7,964 bases of DNA from Gammaproteobacteria bacterium (lineage in GTDB: Bacteria; Pseudomonadota; Gammaproteobacteria; CAISUE01), in assembly GCA_947378515.1 (NCBI GenBank), contig CANCKG010000022.1, positions 1 to 7,964 of the forward strand. The letters are read 5' to 3'. The notes under the pieces were generated by a model, which had not been told where the DNA came from, did no database searches, and saw only the letters and a program-made list of their open reading frames with translations. Positions 1 through 5,604 of the stretch are shown one piece after another. Position 1 is the stretch's first letter, and every line of letters begins with the position of its first letter. A program made the position numbers and the translations under genes.

Positions 1-1926
1 AATACGGACCATTTAGCGAAAGCACTGGCGCGGCGGCAAGGCTTGCCGGGTTTTAGTCTTTTCAAATGGTATTCCTTAGGTCAAGGTTTTATCCAAATGG
101 GCGTGTTGAGTTATCAAGCGGTGTTAAGCGCAGCTCGAGATATTAGTGTGAACGTGGTGCAAATGACTTGGCTTAAAAGCATTGAAATAGCGAGCGAATT
201 CGCAGGCTTAAGTTTGCTCGCTTATAGCTTAAGCGTTTGGTTAAAGCGTAAACTGGGCTTTTACCAACAACATATTCAAGAATTAAGTGGCCGTTTTTTT
301 ATCGGGGTCATTCGCCTTGTGCGGCGTCATTTATATCCACTGGCGCTTTTCGCTTGGCTGATGTTAGCGTTAACGCAATTGCCGATCAGCGATCAATGGT
401 TGCATTTGATTGTCTATTTGATGTTGACGTATCTGGTTTTTAGTGTAGCGTTTAGTGCTGCACGCATCGGTTTATATGAAAATTTATCGAGTAATATTGG
501 TGAGGATGTCAAATTATATTTTAGGCTCTTTTGGACCTTAGTTGTGGGTTCAGTAGTGACGGTGTGTTTAGTGCTGTCACAAGAATTGAATGTTATTTAT
601 GAAATTCATGATTTCTTTAACCGAGCTTTTACTTTTTTTGTTTTAATATTGGCGTTAATGTTATTGAAAGCGTGGCAAGTTGTGCCACAGTTAATTATTC
701 CTTATGTGAATGCGAAGCATTTTTACTTGATCCGCGTGATTAATTTACTCGGCGCTTTAATCCCGCTGATTATTTTATCAAATGCCTTGATCGGCATGGT
801 AGGTTATGTGGAATTGGCTTGGACGATCAGTAAATATGAAGGGATTTTCGTTGCTCTGGTCATTTTTTATTTGATTGGCAAAGGCGTGCTCAATGAAGTG
901 CTGATGTGGCTGGCCGATTGCTTGATCAGTCGTTTGCGCAATGGTTGGTTGCTGACCGAAGCACTGCTGAAGCCTGCTTCTAAATGGCTTCATATTGCCT
1001 TTTTCTTGAGCGTGGCGTATTTGTTACTCTATGCTTATGGCATTACCCAGCAAGATTTCTTTGCGACCCTGTACTATGAAATCATGCATTTCACCTTGAT
1101 TCGCTTTTCGACGACCAATATAACGCTGTGGGTCTTATTGAAAGCCACGTTAGTGGCCATGGTGTTTATTTGGGCTGTGCATTGGTCACGCGAATTTTGC
1201 TATCGCCGTTTGTATTTGACGATTAAAGATATTGGTGCGCGCAATAGTTTGGCAATCTTTACCCAATATGGCATCGTTTTATTGGGGTTATTAGTGACGT
1301 TAAAAGTCTTGCAGATTGATCTAACTGTATTAGCCTTTGTGTTTTCGGGTTTTGCTATCGGAGTGGGTTTTGGTTTGCGCGATTTAGCCAATAATTTTGC
1401 CTGTGGTTTGTTGTTATTAATCGAGCGGCCAATGCGGCGTGGTGATACAGTGTCAATCGGTGTTCATGAAGGCGTTGTGGTGCAAATTGGTATGCGAGCG
1501 ATTACGTTGATTTCAGCGGATAATGGTGAAGTGGTGGTACCTAATTCCGAAGCCTTCAGTAAAATTTTTATCAACTGGACGCGCCAAGATGATGTGGTGC
1601 GTTGTGAAGCGATTGTCAAAGTATCGCGTGATGAAAATCCCACCTATTTACACGATGTGATTAAAGCCGCCGTTATTGCCACCGATGGGGTGTTGGTCAA
1701 GCCAGTGCCGGTTATTTTATTAAAAAGTTTACAAGACACTGTATTAGAGTTTGAAGTGCGCTTTCATATCAATTATCGGATTCATGATTCACGCACCATG
1801 ATGAAATCCCGAGTCTTGTTTTCGATTTGGCAAAGTTTTGATGCACTGGGTGTCAAAGCACCGCATCCGCAACACGATATTCATATTAAAGAATTGCCGA
1901 GTTCGGTATTGCCACTAACACCATAA
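1..1926 (+). CDS. Mechanosensitive channel of the MscS family, MscK/MscM-like large type (5'-partial)
   Basis: Likely an inner-membrane tension-gated channel that releases solutes on osmotic downshock. The 641 visible residues hold about ten or eleven hydrophobic helices, starting near residue 62, followed by a soluble C-terminal domain. The pore-lining helix and its exit are encoded at about 1321-1450: a Gly/Ala-rich segment (FAIGVGFGLRDLANNF), then the family hallmark ERPMRRGDTVSIG. The following beta domain has the usual VVVPNSEAFSKIFINW element, and the protein ends normally at a TAA. Large MscK/MscM proteins (about 1100 residues in E. coli) have a long periplasmic N-terminal region before some eleven helices, which fits a gene cut by the window edge. 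A TTG at 43 is a possible start only formally: the frame is open back to base 1 and no Shine-Dalgarno precedes it. I cannot tell MscK from MscM. Family assignment is firm; subtype is inferred. Confidence 0.93.
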   Translation, partial: NTDHLAKALARRQGLPGFSLFKWYSLGQGFIQMGVLSYQAVLSAARDISVNVVQMTWLKSIEIASEFAGLSLLAYSLSVWLKRKLGFYQQHIQELSGRFFIGVIRLVRRHLYPLALFAWLMLALTQLPISDQWLHLIVYLMLTYLVFSVAFSAARIGLYENLSSNIGEDVKLYFRLFWTLVVGSVVTVCLVLSQELNVIYEIHDFFNRAFTFFVLILALMLLKAWQVVPQLIIPYVNAKHFYLIRVINLLGALIPLIILSNALIGMVGYVELAWTISKYEGIFVALVIFYLIGKGVLNEVLMWLADCLISRLRNGWLLTEALLKPASKWLHIAFFLSVAYLLLYAYGITQQDFFATLYYEIMHFTLIRFSTTNITLWVLLKATLVAMVFIWAVHWSREFCYRRLYLTIKDIGARNSLAIFTQYGIVLLGLLVTLKVLQIDLTVLAFVFSGFAIGVGFGLRDLANNFACGLLLLIERPMRRGDTVSIGVHEGVVVQIGMRAITLISADNGEVVVPNSEAFSKIFINWTRQDDVVRCEAIVKVSRDENPTYLHDVIKAAVIATDGVLVKPVPVILLKSLQDTVLEFEVRFHINYRIHDSRTMMKSRVLFSIWQSFDALGVKAPHPQHDIHIKELPSSVLPLTP

Positions 1927-1946
1927 AAGATCGATGTTTTGTAAGA

Positions 1947-2456
1947 TTACGGTTTTTTAAATTCAATTAAGCCATACAATTTATCAAATTCATGTTGTTG
2001 TTGTGGGCTTTTTTCTTCTTTGTTGTTATTGAGTAAAGAATGCAATAACCCATGATGATGAATGATGGTAGCGACAGGTGGCAAAGATTTTAAAAGTAAT
2101 TCTTCTTTTTGCAATAAGGTAGCTTGTTTTACGGCAATTTTAATGGAATCGAATTCATTGTGATATTTGGCGTTGCCGGTCATAGCGGCCATCCAAATGA
2201 TAAGATCATCAGGTAATTTCGCGTTAAATAGTTCATAGAGTATCACGACATTTTTTTTAATTTCTTGCTGACTTTTTTCTTGCTGCAATCGAGCAATTCG
2301 CGCCTGCAAAGCTTCTAATGCTTCAGCAACCGTTGGCTTGCCAAATATTTCATGGTGTTGAGGAAGCGCCCTTGCTAGTAAGGTTAAATCATCCATGCTA
2401 TTGTTTTGCGTAAAGCGTTGAAATTCAGTAGGGTTGTCTAATATCAGTGCAGCCAA
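1947..2456 (-). CDS. Hypothetical protein, 169 aa, with possible frameshift at its start
   Basis: I do not recognise the family. The product is soluble, with no signal peptide or membrane helix. It is rich in Leu, Gln, Lys and Glu and predicted largely helical by eye, with a likely coiled coil at residues 42-68 (AEALEALQARIARLQQEKSQ) and a His cluster near residue 133 (IIHHHGLLHS). The C-terminus is charged and Gln-rich. The frame begins at a TTG with no Shine-Dalgarno at proper spacing. A strong site (GGAAAGG) and an ATG at 2464-2462 lie just upstream but one frame off, and that ATG reads only MTNWLH before a stop. One extra T in the AATTGG at 2453-2458 would join them as MTNLAALILDN. The gene may thus be frameshifted in its second or third codon, carry a sequencing error, or truly use TTG. 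It converges on the channel gene 20 bp away. The long clean frame with ordinary codon use supports it being coding. Confidence 0.68.
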   Translation of the reverse strand: MAALILDNPTEFQRFTQNNSMDDLTLLARALPQHHEIFGKPTVAEALEALQARIARLQQEKSQQEIKKNVVILYELFNAKLPDDLIIWMAAMTGNAKYHNEFDSIKIAVKQATLLQKEELLLKSLPPVATIIHHHGLLHSLLNNNKEEKSPQQQHEFDKLYGLIEFKKP

Positions 2457-2473
2457 TTGGTCATGGTGTTTTT

Positions 2474-2480
2474 CCTTTCC
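2474..2480 (-). promoter_or_regulatory. Shine-Dalgarno before an out-of-frame ATG
   Basis: On the minus strand GGAAAGG stands 9 nt before the ATG at 2464-2462, an ideal spacing. That ATG opens only a six-codon frame (stop at 2446-2444) overlapping the start of the 169-aa gene. From this site to the TTG of the long frame the gap is 17 nt, too long for normal initiation. It therefore marks where the ancestral start probably was, or a tiny leader that couples to the TTG. Confidence 0.55.
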
Positions 2481-2580
2481 GGAATTGGATTGTTGCTGAT
2501 CATCTTACAGCGCTTAACTTAAGGTTTTCTGAAGAAAAAACGGAGTGGGTGAAATAAAATTTGGTATATTGCAGCTAGGC

Positions 2581-2603
2581 TAGCGAGCCATAAAGACTCG
2601 CTT
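2581..2603 (-). terminator. Stem-loop just after the propeller gene, weak terminator candidate
   Basis: AGCGAG at 2582-2587 pairs with CTCGCT at 2597-2602. On the minus strand the stem gains one more G-U pair around a 7-nt loop. It starts 6 bases past the stop of the propeller gene, where a terminator would be expected. On the minus strand no U-run follows it; the T-run (TTTTATATT) sits on the plus-strand side, where no gene needs one. An adjoining 11-bp palindrome (GCTAGGCTAGC, 2574-2584) overlaps it. It may only stabilise the 3' end of the message. The rest of the 152-bp gap (2457-2608) shows no convincing promoter. Confidence 0.3.
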
Positions 2604-2608
2604 TTATA

Positions 2609-4561
2609 TTAGGTTGTAATCACTAAACTTGGGACGTTAGGCAATATTGCCAGTACATTGCCGCCACTGAGACCGGGGCCGAGAGCAGACCAGGTGGTGC
2701 CATTCCATTCGGTAATGTGGTTTAGGGTGGTTGAAGTGTCTGCGGTCTTTGTAAATTGCCCGCCGATCCACATTGGACTATTGACTGAGCGTGGATTGAC
2801 AAACGCCAGCGAAAAGACGGTGCTATTTAAACCTGCTGTTGTTCCACCTAAGGCTGATCCCGTAAAAACAGAATTAAGATAAGTGAGGTAGCCAATACGA
2901 TTGTAAGTGCTACTGTTGACTAAGGTAAAAGTGCCACCAAAATAACTGTAAGCTGAACCGGCTGAGGATAAGGTTGCCACCGCGTGCACTGATTGATTTG
3001 GTATAACCCCGATCGCAACAAAGCTGCTGCCATTCCAAAAGATCAGCTTGGCTGAACTGACACTCGGACTGATTGCACCCGTAAAATTACCGCCGATCAA
3101 CACTTGGCGCTCTGCTGGAGACGTGGTGACAGTCCCTAAACTCAACGAATAAACGGTGTTATCGAGGCCACTAGCCATTTGATGCCACTGGGCACCATCC
3201 CATTCAGCAATATACGGTAAAGCGATAGGCGTGCTGGCTGAGGTTTTGGTAAAAGCCCCGCCGGCATAAAGAATGTTTCGGGTATTATCAAATGCCAAGG
3301 TATTAACGGGGATAGTCGCACCGTCGCAAATCGGGCTATCGGTGCCCAAGCCATGCCAAGTTGCATTTACCGTATCCCAATACACCAGGTTGCTTGAGTG
3401 GATTGAATCGCTAGAAATATAGCCTATTCTTCCACCCACATAGAGATAATTATGCGTAGAATCAAAAGCGAAAGCATTAACGCTAGTGCCGCTTACCGCG
3501 CTAGCTTCGCCCAAGGCATTCCAGTTAGCGCCATCCCAGCGACCTTTTTGATAGAGTAGAGTCCCAGGCCCATTAACATCACAACTAGAGCCAGAACAAG
3601 CATAAACAAAAGTGCCACCAGCATACAAGTCACCGGTTTGATCTAAAGTAAGCGCCTGTACGGCACCGCTTAAGCCATAATCGACCGGATACCAATTAGC
3701 GCCATCCCAGCGAGCGATAGATCTTACTGCAGTAGAAAGAGAGCCGGCCGTTTGGGTAAAGCTGCCACCGGCATAGAGATCACTGCTATAACTATAATTG
3801 AACGTGTCCTTGACGGGTGCACTTAAATTCGGTGTTAGAGTTAATTGAATCGTGCCATTGCTAGCGGTGCTCGCCGTCGTACCAGTTGTCGTGGCAATGG
3901 CTTGATACCAAAGGTCGCACGATTGGCCGATATTTAAGGTCATGGTGCCGCCAACGTCGACAGGGCATTGGCTGGCATTAGCATCAAGACCGACAGGACA
4001 TTGGTTAACCCCCGCGGCATAAGTGCAAGGACTGACCTTTGTAGGGTCGCTGGCGGCATCAGCAGTTAAGCTAATGGTTTGTGAATAATTTGTGTCATTG
4101 CTTATTTGGATGGCGCGGTAAGCCAAATGATTAGTCGTTGACACACTGGTCGTGATACTGCCACTTAAGGCTGGGCCAGAGACGGTTGTTTGGCCAATGA
4201 TCACGGGGCTAATCACGATACCCGGATATAACGAGACAGTCAAAGACAAGGAACTGTTACTGACCAACGTCGTGGGATCGTAGTCGCCGGTCACACTACA
4301 ACTCGCGCCATTGGCTAAGGATTGATTGAGGATGCAAGTATTTTCGCTCGTTAGATAATTTTGATCGCCTAGGATCGTCGCACCGATACCAAGCGGCCCA
4401 CCACTGGTATTGGTGATTGTGGCGGTGATAGCAGCGGCTGCTTGACCAAGTACCATGGTCGTTGGTAAAAGATCGGTCATGCTGTAGGTATAAGCCTCGG
4501 CACCCGCCAGTTTGCTCAGCAATAAACTGCTAATTAACAAGATAGTATAGGGTGGCCGCAT
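2609..4561 (-). CDS. Exported protein with two Ig-like domains and a seven-repeat beta-propeller
   Basis: The 650-aa product starts with a signal peptide (residues 1-23: basic Arg2, hydrophobic ILLISSLLLS, AGA-EA cleavage region), so it leaves the cytoplasm. Residues about 28-130 resemble choice-of-anchor/ASH-type Ig domains: a Cys76/Cys88 pair in the characteristic C-x(6)-LANGASC layout, then a D-Y-D-P turn. Residues about 135-250 look like a second beta domain, with Cys179, 188, 199 and 215. From 262 to the end seven repeats follow the pattern LYxGGxFT...WDGxxWxxLGxGL...VxALxF; their GG motifs are at 265, 315, 377, 434, 490, 542 and 600. Seven such units suit a closed propeller, and the last strand (SLVITT) could complete the first blade. 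No anchor, sortase motif or catalytic signature is visible; a binding role is a guess. It is the second gene of an operon with the barrel gene, 12 bp downstream, with a very good Shine-Dalgarno. Fold is inferred from repeats. Confidence 0.88.
   Translation of the reverse strand: MRPPYTILLISSLLLSKLAGAEAYTYSMTDLLPTTMVLGQAAAAITATITNTSGGPLGIGATILGDQNYLTSENTCILNQSLANGASCSVTGDYDPTTLVSNSSLSLTVSLYPGIVISPVIIGQTTVSGPALSGSITTSVSTTNHLAYRAIQISNDTNYSQTISLTADAASDPTKVSPCTYAAGVNQCPVGLDANASQCPVDVGGTMTLNIGQSCDLWYQAIATTTGTTASTASNGTIQLTLTPNLSAPVKDTFNYSYSSDLYAGGSFTQTAGSLSTAVRSIARWDGANWYPVDYGLSGAVQALTLDQTGDLYAGGTFVYACSGSSCDVNGPGTLLYQKGRWDGANWNALGEASAVSGTSVNAFAFDSTHNYLYVGGRIGYISSDSIHSSNLVYWDTVNATWHGLGTDSPICDGATIPVNTLAFDNTRNILYAGGAFTKTSASTPIALPYIAEWDGAQWHQMASGLDNTVYSLSLGTVTTSPAERQVLIGGNFTGAISPSVSSAKLIFWNGSSFVAIGVIPNQSVHAVATLSSAGSAYSYFGGTFTLVNSSTYNRIGYLTYLNSVFTGSALGGTTAGLNSTVFSLAFVNPRSVNSPMWIGGQFTKTADTSTTLNHITEWNGTTWSALGPGLSGGNVLAILPNVPSLVITT
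2612..3778 (-). repeat. Region encoding seven degenerate propeller repeats
   Basis: This part of the gene encodes residues 262-650. The GG-F motifs of the seven units are spaced 50, 62, 57, 56, 52 and 58 residues apart. The W-D/N-G tryptophan motif is clear in units 1, 2, 4, 5 and 7, altered in 3 (YWDTVNATW) and lost in 6. Most repeats have diverged at DNA level, but the motif RWDGANW is encoded by an identical 18-bp stretch at 3525-3542 and 3696-3713, suggesting a more recent duplication or conversion between blades 1 and 2. Confidence 0.8.
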
Positions 4562-4568
4562 GCTTCTA

Positions 4569-4575
4569 CTCCTTT
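4569..4575 (-). promoter_or_regulatory. Strong Shine-Dalgarno of the propeller gene, overlapping the upstream stop
   Basis: AAAGGAG on the minus strand lies 7 nt before the ATG of the propeller gene and overlaps the TAA stop codon (4576-4574) of the barrel gene. Ribosomes finishing the barrel protein would uncover or reuse this site, so the two proteins are probably made in coupled amounts. It also fixes the propeller start codon at 4561. Confidence 0.85.
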
Positions 4576-5368
4576 AGAATGAATAACGCACGCCTAAACT
4601 GGTGCTTTGATTAGATAGATTAGTTTGGGGGCCGCTGGGAGTTGCATAGTTTAGAGCCGTGCCTGCGCCTAATTGTGCTCGTACTGGCGTGAAGTAATCG
4701 TAGGCTAGAAATAGTTGCCAATTTTTTGTTAGGGCACAGTCCACCCCTAAACCGATATCGCCGACCCAAGTACTGGTGGTTTGATCGGCAAAGCCATAAC
4801 TGGGCTTGCCGGGTAAATCGGTGCCGGCTGTTTCGCTATAAGCACTTGCTTTAGTGATCGCTACCCCTGAAGCTAAATGCAAGAAAGTGCTAACAGGGCC
4901 TTTTTGATACAGCCCGAGGGCTGTATCCAGTAATAATATTTGGCTTTGGGCTTGATACGTGTAATTATCGACATCGGTCATATTCGCATAGCCTGACCAC
5001 GAGCCAATTCCAGTTAATTTTTCGGGGCGTTGATTTTGATAACGCAAGCCGAGTCGGTAATAAGCTAGCCAACCGGTGGCGCGAGCATGAAGAATAGCAA
5101 ATTGGCCACCAATGCTGAGCGAATACGTCGCGGCATTGCTACTGTTTTGCGTGTCGGCGATAGCTTCAGGGGCTAGTCCTGCGACTGCTGGCAACACAGT
5201 GCTAGTCCCCTCAGTAATGTGCGACGCACTCTGACCCAGTGTGGCATCGAGATACCAATGTTCAAAATGTAATTGGTCTAACAGCGCACTGGCTTCTGCG
5301 CTGTTGCCAACGAGAAGCAGGCCAAAGCAGCTTAGTGCGCGACGCAATAGCCCATTTAAAAAAGTCAT
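4574..5368 (-). CDS. Outer-membrane beta-barrel protein, 264 aa
   Basis: A signal peptide occupies residues 1-26 or 1-28 (LLRRALSCFGLLLVGNSAEASA, cleavage at AEA or ASA). The mature part of about 238 residues is made of alternating polar/hydrophobic strands typical of a small barrel: YSLSIGGQFAILHA, AYYRLGLRY, SQILLLDTALGLY, TFLHLASGVAI, STWVGDIGLGVDCAL, WQLFLAYDYF and the closing STSLGVRYSF. The terminal Phe with alternating residues is the usual BAM recognition signal, so insertion in the outer membrane is well supported. Size suggests about eight strands, like OmpX/OmpW or opacity-type proteins, but I do not recognise a named family. There is no OmpA-like peptidoglycan domain. The ATG at 5368 has a modest AGGA 11 nt upstream. 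It is the first gene of an operon with the propeller gene and has its own likely promoter. Function (porin, adhesin or anchor for its neighbour) is not shown. Confidence 0.87.
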   Translation of the reverse strand: MTFLNGLLRRALSCFGLLLVGNSAEASALLDQLHFEHWYLDATLGQSASHITEGTSTVLPAVAGLAPEAIADTQNSSNAATYSLSIGGQFAILHARATGWLAYYRLGLRYQNQRPEKLTGIGSWSGYANMTDVDNYTYQAQSQILLLDTALGLYQKGPVSTFLHLASGVAITKASAYSETAGTDLPGKPSYGFADQTTSTWVGDIGLGVDCALTKNWQLFLAYDYFTPVRAQLGAGTALNYATPSGPQTNLSNQSTSLGVRYSF

Positions 5369-5403
5369 AATGAGCAGAATCCTGATCCTTACTATTGAGC
5401 CTA

Positions 5404-5432
5404 TTTATACCCATCGGACCTTAAGCTGTGAT
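5404..5432 (-). promoter_or_regulatory. Candidate sigma-70 promoter of the barrel/propeller operon
   Basis: On the minus strand ATCACA (5432-5427, four of six matches to TTGACA) and TATAAA (5409-5404, five of six to TATAAT) are separated by exactly 17 bp. Transcription would start near 5397, giving a leader of about 30 nt before the ATG at 5368. It is the best-placed promoter in the gap. An inverted repeat covers both elements. Not tested. Confidence 0.5.
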
Positions 5433-5439
5433 GGGTGTA
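5406..5439 (-). repeat. Dyad symmetry across the operon promoter, possible operator
   Basis: The arms TATACCCATC (5406-5415) and GATGGGTGTA (5430-5439) are inverted copies with one mismatch (G-U in RNA), separated by 14 bp. One arm overlaps the -10 box and the other the -35 box, so a dimeric regulator bound here would cover the promoter. Because most of the dyad lies upstream of the expected transcript start, a DNA-level operator is likelier than an RNA hairpin. Confidence 0.45.
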
Positions 5440-5450
5440 AATGTAAAATA

Positions 5451-5475
5451 GGGCTATACCGCTCGCTATGGGCCC
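5451..5475 (-). terminator. Weak terminator-like hairpin between the SNF2 and barrel genes
   Basis: On the minus strand GGGC...GCCC plus an inner ATA...TAT pair around an 8-nt loop, with a small internal loop, and TATTTTA follows directly. This could end SNF2 transcripts about 130 nt past its stop codon. The stem is short and interrupted, and it shares bases with the longer inverted repeat at 5454-5519, so only one of the two folds can form at a time. Confidence 0.3.
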
Positions 5476-5519
5476 ACTTTAAATCGCTAACCTCGCATCT
5501 TCATTGGCGAGCGGTATAG
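5454..5519. repeat. Perfect 13-bp inverted repeat with 40-nt spacer
   Basis: CTATACCGCTCGC at 5454-5466 is exactly complementary to GCGAGCGGTATAG at 5507-5519. The whole 66-bp unit lies in a gap without genes. A transcript from either strand could fold into a long stem with a 40-nt loop. No T-run follows the stem of the kind expected for a simple terminator, and no flanking direct repeats that would prove a mobile element are evident. It could be a small non-coding RNA, a terminator/antiterminator pair, or an intergenic repeat family member. The rest of the gap up to 5604 shows nothing else I can name. Confidence 0.6.
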
Positions 5520-5604
5520 GTTCCACGCGCATGAACCCCGTACTTAGTCAGAAAGCGTAATTTGACCACTGAAAGAAGTATAGCAGGCCTTCATAAAGAT
5601 TCGC

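Noticed and set aside
43..45. TTG as the start codon of the channel gene
   Set aside because: The frame is open back to base 1, there is no Shine-Dalgarno before it, and large MscS-family proteins have a long N-terminal region that would lie upstream.
1927..1975. Shared terminator between the convergent channel and 169-aa genes
   Set aside because: There is a T-run at 1953-1958, but before it I see only a 4-bp GTAA/TTAC pairing with a 2-nt loop, which cannot form a hairpin.
2658..3366. Open frames overlapping the propeller gene in other frames (2658-2882 plus, 3142-3366 minus)
   Set aside because: Their translations look like shadow translation, while the main frame has clear repeated motifs throughout.
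5241..5519. Possible small plus-strand gene across the barrel start and the gap
   Set aside because: It overlaps the signal-peptide coding region of the barrel gene antisense, has no Shine-Dalgarno, and its end falls in the inverted repeat.
5520..5604. tRNA or other structured RNA gene in the gap next to the SNF2 stop
   Set aside because: No cloverleaf arms, T-loop consensus or other known RNA signature could be found.
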